Assembly (NCBI RefSeq): GCF_946478785.1
Contig: NZ_CAMLDD010000023.1
Location: 1-64,000, forward strand
DNA length: 64,000 nt
Direction of reading: 5' to 3'
Origin: an uncultured Flavobacterium sp.
Lineage (GTDB): Bacteria > Bacteroidota > Bacteroidia > Flavobacteriales > Flavobacteriaceae
In this document: in pieces, positions 8,638 through 18,478 of the stretch
Position numbering within the stretch: position 1 is the stretch's first letter
How the letters are laid out: every line of letters begins with the position of its first letter
The notes under the pieces: generated by a model
Seen by the model: only the letters and a program-made list of their open reading frames with translations
Databases searched by the model: none
What the model was told of the DNA's origin: nothing
Made by a program: the position numbers and the translations under genes

Positions 8638-11600
8638 TTAAAATTCTATGTTCATTCCAAAAGTAAAACTGCGATTGGTCGGGTAACGTCCTGAGTCTAT
8701 TCCTGACAACAATTCATCCTGATTGTATGATCCAACTTCCGGATCATAACCTGTATATTTTGTAAAAGTATATAGGTTTTGTACCCCCAGGTAAAATCTT
8801 AATTTACTTAAACCTGCTTTAGAAAGAATATCAGAAGGCAGCCCATAACCCAATGTAACTTGCTGAATTCTTAAATAAGAACCATCCTCTACATATCTGT
8901 CAGAAATAGCAATATTAGGATGTCCGTCAGCCCCATCAGGTCTAGGATATTTTGCGTCTGTATTTTCAGGTGTCCAAAAATCTACCGCTTCTGCTAATTG
9001 ATTCTCATACAAACGTTGATTCTTTGTTCCGGCACGTCTGGTCAGGTTCATTACTTTGTTTCCATAAGAACCCTGCAGCATTACACCAAGATCTATATTT
9101 TTATATTTAAATGTATTATTAAATCCATAATTGAATTTAGGCTGTGGACTCCCTATAAAAGTCAAATCTTTTTCATCAATCAAACCATCTTTATTTTGGT
9201 CAACATATTCTACATCTCCTAATTGACTTTTTACCGCTTTATTTCCGGTAAATGGTATAGGTGCATTTGCTAATTGCTCATTCGTTCTAATAATTCCAAC
9301 CGTTTCATAACCATAAAACTGACCAATTGGCTGACCAACTACTGTTTTAGTAACTGCTTTATTGGTGTAATCATTAAGCATTACATCTTTTGTTAAATCA
9401 AAATTGTCCTGTAAACTCAATAATTCATTTCTATTCATAAAAAATGTCACTTTAGAAGTCCATGAAAAATTATTACTAAATTTATTATCATAACCTAAAG
9501 CCATCTCGAATCCTTGGTTTCTCAGACTTCCAAGATTTACTCTTGGAGCACCTAAACCACCCTGATAAGATTCAAGTCCTGTAACATAATAAGGTAAAGG
9601 AAGTGTAAATAAAAAACCTGCTGTTTGCTTTCTGTAAACATCAAAATTAGCCGACAATTTAGAGTTAAACATCGTAAATTCTAAACCTAAATTAGTTTGT
9701 TCACCTGTTTCCCATGTTAAATCAGGATTAGCTATATTATCAGCAGTAAAAAAATTACCCATTGCAGACTTAATTGAACGAATATTACTCAAATAAGCTC
9801 CTCCTCCAATATTTTGGTTTCCGGTTTCACCATAACCAATTCTAAATTTAATATTATCTATATACTCTTTAGTACTTTTCATAAATTTTTCATTGGATAG
9901 ATTCCATGTTCCCGCTATAGAGGGAAAATAACCCCATCTTTTACCCGGTCCGAAATTTGAACTTCCATCAGCTCTCATGGTAGCCTGTAAGGTATACCTA
10001 CTATTAAAATCATAATTAAAAGTACCAAAGAATGAATACAAACCAGAACTTCCTTTATATTCACTAGCAACTAAAGTATCCTGATCTCCTAAATTAATAG
10101 AATGAACATCATTACTTAATAATTTTGAAACCGATTGAGAATTCCCAAACCAATGACTATCATAAGCTTCCTGACCTGCAAGAAAGTTAAAATTATGTAC
10201 TCCTGTAGAAAACTTATAGGTTAAAACGTTTTTTATATTTAAGTTATACGAAGTATTACTTCTTTTCTGAAGCTGATTAATATCTCTAACTGCAGATCCC
10301 CAAACATAGGTAGGCTGAAAACCTTCAAAATTCGAAATATCAGTTGAACCTCCAAAATCAAAACGATATTCTAATCCCTTTGCTAATTTAAAAATACTGT
10401 AAAAATTTCCTGAAAAGTTCTTTTTAATCAAATTATTAGTATTCATTAAAGCTGATGCTACCGGATTAATCCATACATTTAGTGCCTCTTCAGGAGGGCC
10501 AGCATAACTGCCATCTAAATTTCTAACAGCAACATCCGGAGTAGATAAAATTGAGGTACTGATAATACCATTGCTAGATCCATTAATAGTAATATCTTCA
10601 TTAGTAATTCCAGCTCCTATTGAAACTCCAACACTAAGCCAATTTTTAACTTTTGAATCCACATTAGTCTTAAAAGTATATCTCTTAAAAGCAGATCCAA
10701 TAACTATCCCTTGCTGATCAGCATATCCACCAGATATATAATAACTGGTACCATCTTTTGACCCTGAAAATGATAATTGGTGATTTTCCATAATAGCAGT
10801 CTTATAAATTTCGTCCTGCCAATTTGTTCCAGCTCCTAATACAGAAGGAACTGCAAACTCATCTCTTGGCCCAACTCCATAATATTCTGCCAATGCATTT
10901 TGCTGCACAGCATATTGGCTCAAACTCATTGTGTCTAACAAACTTGTAACATTTTGAATAGATAAAAAAGAGTCATAAGCGAACTTTCCTGTGCCTTTTT
11001 TCCCTCTTTTTGTCGTAACAATTATAACCCCATTTGCTGCTCTGGAACCATAAATAGCAGTTGCAGAAGCATCTTTCAAAATATCATAAGTTTCTATATC
11101 ATTAGGATTAATTAAGGATAACGGGCTTGTAGAAACGTTTCCGGTATTAGCTCCTAAATAACCACTTACTATATTTCCACCTGTAGCCTGATTAGTAGCA
11201 TCTCCTGAAACCGGTATCCCGTCTATTATATAAAGTGGCTCATTTGTTCCGGATAAAGAACTTATTCCACGGATTCTAACAGAAGCACTAGCTCCTGGCT
11301 GGCCTGAGTTATTCGTTACCTGAACCCCTGCCGCACGCCCCTGAAGCATCTGATCCATTGAAATTTGAGGAGAATCAGCAAAATCCTTTGCTGTAACTGA
11401 AGAAATTGCACCTGTTACATCTTTTCTTTTTTGACTTCGATACCCTACATTTACTAATACCTCACGTAAATCTTCGGCACTAAGCTTCAAGACAACATTT
11501 ATTGTCCCTCCGTTTTTAACGTTTAATGTCTGAGTTACGTAGCCAATAAAGGATACAGAGATGGAGGCATTAGCAGGAACATCAATGGTATATTTCCCAT

Positions 11601-11802
11601 CAAAATCTGTTGATGAAGACATTTTCGATCCCACTACCGAAATATTAGCACCGGGTATAGAAAGCCCTTTGTCATCAGACACGATCCCCGATACTTTTAC
11701 CTGAGCAGTAATAAAATTACTAGTCAGTAACAAAAATAAAATCAATGGAATAGCTCTGTGATTGGCATTCCAATGAATAAAATTAGTCATTAGTTTTTTC
11801 AT
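8638..11802 (-). CDS. susC: SusC/RagA-family TonB-dependent oligosaccharide transporter
   Basis: A 1054-residue TonB-dependent receptor. Order of parts: signal peptide (1-34, ending FITAQ), a carboxypeptidase regulatory-like domain (about 36-110, VSGIVSDDKGLSIPGANISV), a TonB-box region, a plug domain (about 115-240, LQGRAAGVQV, SVRIRGISSL, ATAIYGSRAANGVIIVTTKR) and a 22-strand barrel ending FTFGMNIEF. It imports oligosaccharides captured by SusD, here presumably manno-oligosaccharides. It is the first gene of the operon. Its leader starts with a candidate hairpin and lies downstream of the AraC gene. Confidence 0.96.
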   Translation of the reverse strand: MKKLMTNFIHWNANHRAIPLILFLLLTSNFITAQVKVSGIVSDDKGLSIPGANISVVGSKMSSSTDFDGKYTIDVPANASISVSFIGYVTQTLNVKNGGTINVVLKLSAEDLREVLVNVGYRSQKRKDVTGAISSVTAKDFADSPQISMDQMLQGRAAGVQVTNNSGQPGASASVRIRGISSLSGTNEPLYIIDGIPVSGDATNQATGGNIVSGYLGANTGNVSTSPLSLINPNDIETYDILKDASATAIYGSRAANGVIIVTTKRGKKGTGKFAYDSFLSIQNVTSLLDTMSLSQYAVQQNALAEYYGVGPRDEFAVPSVLGAGTNWQDEIYKTAIMENHQLSFSGSKDGTSYYISGGYADQQGIVIGSAFKRYTFKTNVDSKVKNWLSVGVSIGAGITNEDITINGSSNGIISTSILSTPDVAVRNLDGSYAGPPEEALNVWINPVASALMNTNNLIKKNFSGNFYSIFKLAKGLEYRFDFGGSTDISNFEGFQPTYVWGSAVRDINQLQKRSNTSYNLNIKNVLTYKFSTGVHNFNFLAGQEAYDSHWFGNSQSVSKLLSNDVHSINLGDQDTLVASEYKGSSGLYSFFGTFNYDFNSRYTLQATMRADGSSNFGPGKRWGYFPSIAGTWNLSNEKFMKSTKEYIDNIKFRIGYGETGNQNIGGGAYLSNIRSIKSAMGNFFTADNIANPDLTWETGEQTNLGLEFTMFNSKLSANFDVYRKQTAGFLFTLPLPYYVTGLESYQGGLGAPRVNLGSLRNQGFEMALGYDNKFSNNFSWTSKVTFFMNRNELLSLQDNFDLTKDVMLNDYTNKAVTKTVVGQPIGQFYGYETVGIIRTNEQLANAPIPFTGNKAVKSQLGDVEYVDQNKDGLIDEKDLTFIGSPQPKFNYGFNNTFKYKNIDLGVMLQGSYGNKVMNLTRRAGTKNQRLYENQLAEAVDFWTPENTDAKYPRPDGADGHPNIAISDRYVEDGSYLRIQQVTLGYGLPSDILSKAGLSKLRFYLGVQNLYTFTKYTGYDPEVGSYNQDELLSGIDSGRYPTNRSFTFGMNIEF

Positions 11803-11835
11803 AATTAAGTGTTTGGTTAGTTTAAGTTTAATTTT

Positions 11836-11871
11836 AAAACAGTAAAAAAGAGTTCATTTTTTAACTGTTTT
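11836..11871 (-). promoter_or_regulatory. Hairpin in the susC leader
   Basis: Arms 11836-11849 and 11857-11871 pair over 14 bp with one bulged base. On the minus strand this reads AAAACAGT-T-AAAAAA, an 8-nt loop, then TTTTTTACTGTTTT. It sits between the proposed -7 element and the start codon, close to the predicted 5' end of the susC message. It might protect the 5' end or control translation; it lacks a clean GC stem followed by a U-tract, so it is not called a terminator. Confidence 0.45.
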
Positions 11872-11878
11872 ATTTTAA

Positions 11879-11886
11879 CAAATCTA
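11879..11886 (-). promoter_or_regulatory. Candidate -7 element of the susC promoter
   Basis: On the minus strand the sequence reads TAGATTTG, a full match to the Bacteroidota -7 consensus TAnnTTTG. No TTG is found at the expected -33 distance, which fits a promoter that needs an activator such as the adjacent AraC protein. The implied leader is about 70 nt. Confidence 0.45.
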
Positions 11887-12042
11887 TAACAGAAGTTAAC
11901 ATGAAGTTAATAGTATTATATCATTTAATGATAATATTTTTACTTTAATATTTTAAAAAAACATATAGTGAAATAAAATCACTGTTTTTTTAAATTATTC
12001 ATAATTCAACCCCTAAATAACCAAACAACACACAATATTAAT

Positions 12043-12073
12043 CAACGATTTACGAAAATTTACAACGATTTCG
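12043..12073. promoter_or_regulatory. Direct repeat, candidate AraC-family operator
   Basis: CAACGATTT occurs at 12043 and again at 12063, exactly 20 bp apart start to start, so both face the same side of the helix, as AraC-type half-sites usually do. It lies upstream of the proposed susC promoter and just past the stop codon of the AraC gene. The rest of 11803-12109 is AT-rich with nothing else recognised. Confidence 0.4.
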
Positions 12074-12109
12074 TTAAAAATAATATTTATTTATGAAAAA
12101 AAAGTATCA

Positions 12110-12988
12110 TTATAAAATACGTTTCAATCCGGAAAAATCCTCCCTATATTGACTGGGAGTACAGTTTTTAATAGCTTTAAAACTACGATTGAAATTCGCA
12201 ATATTATTAAACCCTGCTTTAAAAGCGACCTCAGAAACACTCATATCTTTCTCTACCAGCCAACGGGCAGCATACCCAATCCTAATATCATTAATATAGT
12301 TGACAAAGGTTTTTCCCGTTCGTTTTTTTATGAACCTGTTAAATGAAATCATAGACATACTTGCAATACCAGCTACATCTTCAAGTGTTATTTTATCGGC
12401 AAAATGTTTTTGAACATATTCATACACTAACTTCATTTTATCGTAATCATCAAACGTATCATAATCTACAGTATAGGTAGAAAGTAATCGTTGATTTCTG
12501 GAATTTGCCAAATCATATAATAATGATGTTATTTCCAAAAAATAATCCATACCATCTAATTTTGAAAGCCTTACAAGCCTTGGCATCAATTCCTCGGCCA
12601 CTTTCTTTGAGAATAAAATACCATGAATCGACCTGTTGAACATATCACGTATCGGATTCATAATACGTCTTGAAAGCAAGGATTCATGAAACAAATCATT
12701 ATGAAACTGAATTGTGATCTCATGTATTTTTTTACTTGTACATTTATTTATTTCCCAGCCATGATATAAATTAGGTCCAATTAAAACCAGTTCGATATTA
12801 TCAATTTCCTCAATATTATCTCCAACAACACGCTTGACACCTTTACCATTAAAAATAAAATTAATCTCAAATTCCGGATGATAATGTACTGGAAAATCAA
12901 AACTATCTTTTACTCTGTCGAAAACCAAAAAACTATCTCCACCAGACAACGGAGGGATTTCTCTATAAAAATTTTTAACACTGCTCAT
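12110..12988 (-). CDS. AraC-family transcriptional regulator of the mannan locus
   Basis: A 292-residue regulator. The N-terminal part (about 25-110) is a cupin-like sensor domain (FPVHYHPEFEINFIFNGKG). The C-terminal part (about 190-288) is a double helix-turn-helix of the AraC/XylS type: ITLEDVAGIASMS, FNRFIKKRTGKTF, and the second helix SVSEVAFKAGFNNIANFNRS ending TPSQYRE. It sits between the susC operon and the divergent GH26 operon, the natural place to control both. The inducer is probably a manno-oligosaccharide or sugar product (inference). No signal peptide or sensor-kinase domain is present, so this is not a hybrid two-component type. Confidence 0.9.
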   Translation of the reverse strand: MSSVKNFYREIPPLSGGDSFLVFDRVKDSFDFPVHYHPEFEINFIFNGKGVKRVVGDNIEEIDNIELVLIGPNLYHGWEINKCTSKKIHEITIQFHNDLFHESLLSRRIMNPIRDMFNRSIHGILFSKKVAEELMPRLVRLSKLDGMDYFLEITSLLYDLANSRNQRLLSTYTVDYDTFDDYDKMKLVYEYVQKHFADKITLEDVAGIASMSMISFNRFIKKRTGKTFVNYINDIRIGYAARWLVEKDMSVSEVAFKAGFNNIANFNRSFKAIKNCTPSQYREDFSGLKRIL

Positions 12989-13085
12989 CTTTAAATTATT
13001 AGAAAGGAAATATTCATCTTTTTAATTTGCAATAATATGATATATAATTGATAAAATAATATTAATTCTACTATAAACATCCCTT

Positions 13086-13093
13086 TATCTTTG
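13086..13093 (+). promoter_or_regulatory. Candidate -7 element for the GH26 operon
   Basis: TATCTTTG matches the TAnnTTTG consensus in the 301-bp divergent region 12989-13289. No TTG lies at the right -33 distance. If used, it gives a leader of about 190 nt. The remainder of the divergent region is AT-rich and holds no gene. Confidence 0.4.
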
Positions 13094-13289
13094 AAAAATA
13101 GAATTATCATTTCTTTTAAAACAATACTTATAATAAATATTAATCATTTTAAATATCAGATGTTTTTATAGTTTTAATAATTTTATAGAATAAACAGTAA
13201 AGAATTACCGATTAAAAAAAACGAAGTTTAAATACTACATTACTATTTAGTTAATTATACTTTCTTGCAAAAAATCAATAACATTCTAA

Positions 13290-14426
13290 ATGAAAAAAAA
13301 GATAATATCCCTTATAATATCAGTATTTATTGGAACTTCTTGTTCTTCACAAGGTATAACTGATAATACTAATTTGTCACTTTCAGATAAAAAATCAACA
13401 CCAGAAACCCTTTCTTTATACAAAAAACTAAACCAGCTAACGTTGCATGGCTATCTCTTTGGCCATCAGGACGACCTTGCATATGGCGTAAACTGGAAAT
13501 ATGAAGATCATAGAAGTGACATAAAAGAAATTATTGGAGATTATCCAGCTGTTTACGGATGGGACATTGCAGGTTTAGAAAAAGATGACCCTAACAATAT
13601 TGATGGAGTTCCTTTCAATAAAATGAAGCAATACATTAAAGAAGCTAATGAAAGAGGCGGAATCTCGACAGTCAGCTGGCATTTTGACAACCCTGCAACC
13701 GGAAAGAATGCATGGGATAACACTCCCAATTCCTTAAAAACAATTTTGCCTGGCGAAAAAAATCATAAAAAATTCACTTCATGGCTTGACAAAGCGGCTG
13801 ATTTCTTTTTGTCTTTAAAAGATAAAAAAGGAAAAAATATTCCAATTCTTTTTAGGCCTTATCATGAACTTACCGGTGGATGGTTTTGGTGGGGAAAAGG
13901 AAATGGTACTACGGAAGAATTTAAGGCTGCATGGAAATTTACCTTCGAATACCTGCAGAAAAAAGGAGTTCATAATTTAATTTACGTTTACAATACCAGT
14001 AGTTTTAACTCTAAGGAAGATTTTTTAGCCAATTATCCGGGTGATAATTATGTTGATATTCTGAGTTTTGATTCGTATCAAAATGGAGAAGATAAAAGTG
14101 GAGAGAAATTTATAACCGAAGTTCAAAACCAACTTAAAATTATTAACGAAATTGGCATTGAAAAACATAAATTAATTGCCATCGCAGAAGCAGGATACGA
14201 AGCCATTCCGGATGTAAAATGGTGGACAGGGACATTAACAAAAGCCATTGGTGATTATAAAATATCATATATCTTACTTTGGAGAAATCATGGCTGGCAG
14301 GAAAAAGAACAAAAAATGCATTATTATGTCCCTTATTCTGGTCAAATAAGCGAGAAGGACTTTGTTGATTTTTATAATTTTGATAGGACTTTATTCGAAA
14401 AAGACATAAAACAAATTAAAAATTGA
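13290..14426 (+). CDS. GH26 endo-beta-1,4-mannanase (lipoprotein)
   Basis: A 378-residue enzyme with a lipobox (FIGTSC, Cys18), so probably membrane-anchored. GH26 signatures are plain: LFGHQDDLAYG near residue 56, PILFRPYHELTGGWFWWG with the acid/base Glu193, and IAIAEAGYE with the nucleophile Glu300. It would cut mannan to mannobiose, the substrate for the downstream epimerase and GH130. It is the first gene of the plus-strand operon. The grouping of GH26, GPH transporter, GH130 and epimerase matches the mannobiose pathway described in Bacteroides fragilis. Confidence 0.93.
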   Translation: MKKKIISLIISVFIGTSCSSQGITDNTNLSLSDKKSTPETLSLYKKLNQLTLHGYLFGHQDDLAYGVNWKYEDHRSDIKEIIGDYPAVYGWDIAGLEKDDPNNIDGVPFNKMKQYIKEANERGGISTVSWHFDNPATGKNAWDNTPNSLKTILPGEKNHKKFTSWLDKAADFFLSLKDKKGKNIPILFRPYHELTGGWFWWGKGNGTTEEFKAAWKFTFEYLQKKGVHNLIYVYNTSSFNSKEDFLANYPGDNYVDILSFDSYQNGEDKSGEKFITEVQNQLKIINEIGIEKHKLIAIAEAGYEAIPDVKWWTGTLTKAIGDYKISYILLWRNHGWQEKEQKMHYYVPYSGQISEKDFVDFYNFDRTLFEKDIKQIKN

Positions 14427-14432
14427 GAATTA

Positions 14433-14466
14433 AAAATCCGCTTAAATCCGCGTCATTTGCGTGCTA
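14433..14466. repeat. Dispersed repeat family 2, partial copy
   Basis: The stretch aatccgcttaaatccgcg, followed by tcatttgcgtgct, closely matches 370-401. It sits in the 106-bp gap between the GH26 and transporter genes, within what looks like one transcription unit. Only one arm of the element is present. Confidence 0.45.
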
Positions 14467-14532
14467 AAACGCAACACATGTAAACAAACCAAACTAACCA
14501 AATCTAACACACAACCATTAAAAAAAACCTAA

Positions 14533-15924
14533 ATGCACGACAAAATCAGTTTAAAAGAAAAAATAGGCTACGGACTTGGAGACGCAGCATCTTCTATGTT
14601 CTGGAAAATCTTCAGCATGTATCTTCTATTTTTCTATACCGATGTTTTCGGACTGGCACCTGCAGTAGTAGGAACCATGTTTTTAATTACCCGAATCTGG
14701 GATTCCTGTTTCGACCCAATTGTTGGAATTATCGCAGACAGAACAAAAACCAAATGGGGGAAATTCAGACCTTATTTACTTTGGGTTGCAGTGCCATTCG
14801 CCATTATAGGGGTTTTAACTTTTTACACACCTGATTTTGATGAAAAAGGAAAAATTATATATGCTTATGTAACATATTCCTTAATGATGATGATTTATTC
14901 CTTGATCAATGTTCCATACGCTTCTCTCTTGGGGGTAATGTCTTCTGACAGAAAAGAAAGAACAACTTTATCTTCTTACCGAATGGTTTTTGCTTTTGGA
15001 GGAAGTCTTCTGGCTCTTTGGTTAATTGAACCTTTAGTGAATTATTTCGGCGGAAGCCTTAACTCCAAAACAGGCTGGCTGGCAACAATCGCTGTATTCG
15101 GAATTATCACAACTGCCTTTTTCTGGGCATGCTTTCTTTGGACAAAAGAAAGAGTAAAACCAATCGATGATGAGCAGACAAATTTAAAAGAAGATTTAAA
15201 AGACTTATTAAAAAACAGACCGTGGTGGATTTTGCTCGGAGCCGGAATTGGCGCTTTAATTTTCAATTCCATTCGTGACGGTGCAGCGGTTTATTACTTT
15301 AAATATTATGTAAGCAGTAGTGTGAATTTTGATTTCTCTCTTTTTGGAACCGATTTTCACATGACGCCAACTTCTATTTATTTAGTATTAGGTCAGGCAG
15401 CAAATATCATCGGAGTAATTATTGCAACGCCAATTGCGAATAAAATTGGCAAAAAGAAAACCTTTTTTGGTGCTATGGCTTTAGCAGCAATTTTAAGCCT
15501 TATTTTCTATTTCTTCGGAAAAGAAGATGTTTTCCTAATCATGAGTTTTCAGGCTTTAATCAGTATTTGTGCCGGATGTATTTTCCCTTTAATCTGGTCA
15601 ATGTATGCTGACAGTGCCGATTATTCTGAATGGAAACAAGGCCGCAGGGCTACAGGTTTGATATTCTCAGCATCATCCATGTCACAAAAATTTGGATGGA
15701 CAATTGGAGGTGCCGGAGCAGGATGGCTTTTGGGTTACTATGGTTTTCAGGCAAATGTTGAACAAACTGCTACAGCTCAAAACGGAATTCAATTGATGTT
15801 AAGTATACTTCCTGCAATTGCGGCAGCAATATCAGTAGCTTTTATAGCATTCTATCCTTTATCTGAAGACAAATTACAAATAATAGAACAGGATTTAAAC
15901 GAAAAGAGAGATCATACAAATTAA
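14533..15924 (+). CDS. GPH-family sugar:cation symporter (mannobiose uptake)
   Basis: A 463-residue inner-membrane transporter of the glycoside-pentoside-hexuronide family (MelB-like, 12 predicted helices). It opens with KIGYGLGDAASSMFWK and has the family motif RIWDSCFDPIVGIIADRTKT near residue 55, with DRTKTKWGKFRPYLL in the first cytoplasmic loop. Between the mannanase and the phosphorylase, it most likely brings mannobiose from periplasm to cytoplasm; the substrate is inferred from context. Confidence 0.9.
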   Translation: MHDKISLKEKIGYGLGDAASSMFWKIFSMYLLFFYTDVFGLAPAVVGTMFLITRIWDSCFDPIVGIIADRTKTKWGKFRPYLLWVAVPFAIIGVLTFYTPDFDEKGKIIYAYVTYSLMMMIYSLINVPYASLLGVMSSDRKERTTLSSYRMVFAFGGSLLALWLIEPLVNYFGGSLNSKTGWLATIAVFGIITTAFFWACFLWTKERVKPIDDEQTNLKEDLKDLLKNRPWWILLGAGIGALIFNSIRDGAAVYYFKYYVSSSVNFDFSLFGTDFHMTPTSIYLVLGQAANIIGVIIATPIANKIGKKKTFFGAMALAAILSLIFYFFGKEDVFLIMSFQALISICAGCIFPLIWSMYADSADYSEWKQGRRATGLIFSASSMSQKFGWTIGGAGAGWLLGYYGFQANVEQTATAQNGIQLMLSILPAIAAAISVAFIAFYPLSEDKLQIIEQDLNEKRDHTN

Positions 15925-15948
15925 AAATAGAGATTAGAAATCGATTAT

Positions 15949-17139
15949 ATGGAAACAATAGCGACTACCACTACATTTCAGGATAGAAAAGTAGCATTAG
16001 AAAAAGAACATAAAACGCTTACGGAGCAAAAAAACGAACCTCAAAATACAATTGGAAACGGTATTTACCAACGTTATAAATACCCGGTAGTTACCGCTGC
16101 CCATGTACCATTAAACTGGCGTTTTGATTTTAACGAAAAAACAAATCCGTTTCTACAGGAGCGCATCGGAATAAATGCCGCTTTTAACGCAGGGGCCATG
16201 AAATGGAATGGTAAATATCTACTATCCATTCGCGTAGAAGGAATTGACCGAAAATCATTTTTTGCTATTGCGGAAAGTCCAAACGGTATAGACAATTTTA
16301 AGTTTTGGGAGAAACCATGCGTGATTCCACAAACCGAAGAACCGGATACCAATGTTTATGATATGCGTTTAATTAACCATGAAGACGGTTGGGTTTACGG
16401 CATTTTTTGTACAGAAAGAAAAGATCCAAAAGCTCCAAAAGGTGATACAAGTTCGGCTGTAGCAAATGCCGGAATCGTGCGTACTAAAGATTTGGTAAAT
16501 TGGGAAAGGCTTCCTGATTTAATTTCAAATACAGGACAACAGCGTAATGTGGTTTTACATCCTGAATTCGTAAACGGAAAATATGCTTTATACACACGTC
16601 CGCAGGATGGTTTCATTGATGTTGGATCTGGTGGCGGAATTGGTTTGGGTTATATTGATGACATGTCAAATCCGGTTGTAAAAGAAGAAAAAATCATCTT
16701 CGGAAAACAGTATCACACTATTTACGAATTGAAAAATGGCCTTGGTCCTGCTCCTATCAAAACAGAAAAAGGCTGGTTGCACCTTGCACACGGCGTTCGT
16801 AATACAGCAGCAGGATTGCGCTATACACTTTATATGTTCATGACAGATTTAAATGATATCAGCAAAGTGACGCATGTTCCTGCAGGTCATTTTATGGGAC
16901 CAGAAGGTATTGAAAGAGTTGGTGATGTCTCGAATGTATTGTTTTCTAACGGATGGATAGAAGATGCTGACGGAACTGTTTATATCTATTATGCTTCATC
17001 AGATACGAGAATGCATGTTGCAGTTTCATCTGTAGCAAAATTGGTGGACTATGTGACTAATACTCCTGCTGATACATTTATTTCTGCTGGTTCTGTACAA
17101 ACAATTATCAGTCAAATCGAAAAAAACAACGCAATATAA
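15949..17139 (+). CDS. GH130 4-O-beta-D-mannosyl-D-glucose phosphorylase
   Basis: A 396-residue cytoplasmic enzyme (no signal peptide). It reversibly phosphorolyses Man-beta-1,4-Glc to mannose 1-phosphate and glucose. GH130 features are seen: NWRFDFNEKTNPF, RIGINAAFNAGAM, DTNVYDMRLINHEDGWVYG, and HPEFVNGKYALYTRPQDGF. The long N-terminal part and these motifs fit subfamily 1 (mannosylglucose phosphorylase) rather than the mannan-oligosaccharide phosphorylases of subfamily 2. It is followed after 6 bp by the epimerase that makes its substrate. Confidence 0.92.
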   Translation: METIATTTTFQDRKVALEKEHKTLTEQKNEPQNTIGNGIYQRYKYPVVTAAHVPLNWRFDFNEKTNPFLQERIGINAAFNAGAMKWNGKYLLSIRVEGIDRKSFFAIAESPNGIDNFKFWEKPCVIPQTEEPDTNVYDMRLINHEDGWVYGIFCTERKDPKAPKGDTSSAVANAGIVRTKDLVNWERLPDLISNTGQQRNVVLHPEFVNGKYALYTRPQDGFIDVGSGGGIGLGYIDDMSNPVVKEEKIIFGKQYHTIYELKNGLGPAPIKTEKGWLHLAHGVRNTAAGLRYTLYMFMTDLNDISKVTHVPAGHFMGPEGIERVGDVSNVLFSNGWIEDADGTVYIYYASSDTRMHVAVSSVAKLVDYVTNTPADTFISAGSVQTIISQIEKNNAI

Positions 17140-17145
17140 TTTACC

Positions 17146-18336
17146 GTGTCTCCCAAACTACAACAACTTAAAACCGAATTATCAACCGAACTTGACGCTA
17201 TTTTACAATATTGGTCAGAAAACACAATCGATATTGAAAATGATGGTTTTTTTGGTCAAATTGATTCTAATGATGAAGTAATTTCAAATGCTGACAAAGG
17301 TTCTGTATTAAACGCCAGAATTTTATGGTCGTTTTCTGCAAGTTATCAAGTCACTAAAAAAGAGGAACATAAAAAAATAGCCACACGAGCTTTTGAATTT
17401 TTATCCAATTATTTTTATGATCCTGAATTCGGAGGTTTATTTTGGAGTATCGGTGCAGATACCGTCCCAAAAGACACCAAAAATCAAATATATGCTTTAG
17501 CTTTTGCTATTTATGGTTTATCTGAATATTATGTTATTTCAAAAGATGAAAAAGCACTGGCAATAGCCATCAATTTATATTTAACAATACAAAAACACAG
17601 TTACGATCCTGTAAACAAAGGCTACTTAGAAGCCTTTACACGCGATTGGCAGCCTGTTGAAGATTTACGTTTGAGCAGTAAGGATGCCAACGAAAAGAAA
17701 ACTATGAATACCCATTTGCATATTGTTGAAGCGTATGCAAATTTATTCAGGGTATGGAAAGATCCTAAATTACAAAGCGATATTATAGAATTGTTGCAAA
17801 CTATTGAAAAACATTTTATTAATACCAAAACGGGGCATTTGCATTTGTTTTTTGATGAAAACTGGATTGAAAAACCGGATGTTATTTCCTATGGACATGA
17901 TATTGAAGCAGCCTGGCTTTTATTGCAATGTGCCGAAATTTCTGAAGATGAAAATCTGATTGCCAATTACAAAAAACATGCGATTAAAATAGCAGAAGTT
18001 ACGCAGGAAGGTTTAGATAGTGATGGTGGTTTATGGTATGAATTTGACCCCAAAACGAACGAACTGACAGCAGAAAAACATTGGTGGGTTCAGGCTGAAG
18101 CCTTAATTGGTTTTTATAATGCCTATCAATTAACCGGTGATGAAAAGTATGTAGATATCGTGTTGAAAAACTGGAAATTTATAAAAACACACATTTTAGA
18201 TCAACAAAACGGAGAATGGTTTTGGGGAATTTATAAGGATTACAGCGTGATTGAAAAAGACAAGGCCGGTTTTTGGAAATGCCCATATCACAACAGCCGC
18301 GCTTGTCTGGAACTCATTCAAAGAATACAACACTAA
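17146..18336 (+). CDS. Cellobiose/mannobiose 2-epimerase
   Basis: A 396-residue cytoplasmic (alpha/alpha)6-barrel protein of the N-acylglucosamine 2-epimerase superfamily. It converts the reducing-end mannose of mannobiose to glucose, giving mannosylglucose for GH130. Motifs: ENDGFFGQIDSND near residue 35, NTHLHIVEAYANL near 189, SYGHDIEAAWLLLQCA near 247 and KHWWVQAEALIGFYNAY near 308, carrying the conserved catalytic histidines. The start is GTG at 17146; no ATG is suitably placed. It is tightly coupled to GH130 (6-bp gap). Confidence 0.9.
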   Translation: MSPKLQQLKTELSTELDAILQYWSENTIDIENDGFFGQIDSNDEVISNADKGSVLNARILWSFSASYQVTKKEEHKKIATRAFEFLSNYFYDPEFGGLFWSIGADTVPKDTKNQIYALAFAIYGLSEYYVISKDEKALAIAINLYLTIQKHSYDPVNKGYLEAFTRDWQPVEDLRLSSKDANEKKTMNTHLHIVEAYANLFRVWKDPKLQSDIIELLQTIEKHFINTKTGHLHLFFDENWIEKPDVISYGHDIEAAWLLLQCAEISEDENLIANYKKHAIKIAEVTQEGLDSDGGLWYEFDPKTNELTAEKHWWVQAEALIGFYNAYQLTGDEKYVDIVLKNWKFIKTHILDQQNGEWFWGIYKDYSVIEKDKAGFWKCPYHNSRACLELIQRIQH

Positions 18337-18478
18337 TTGTTTTACTCCCATAAAACTGATTTATTGCATTAAAAAAACAATTATGAAATCGCCACTAACA
18401 ATAAGTTTTGCGAAAGCAAATACATATAAATTAAAAGGCGACGCCATGTATTACCACTAAAAAATAAATTTTACATAT

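Noticed and set aside
18383..18460. 25-codon ORF between the epimerase and CBM genes
   Set aside because: Short, no recognisable family or signal, and no terminator of its own; it may be a chance frame in the operon leader.
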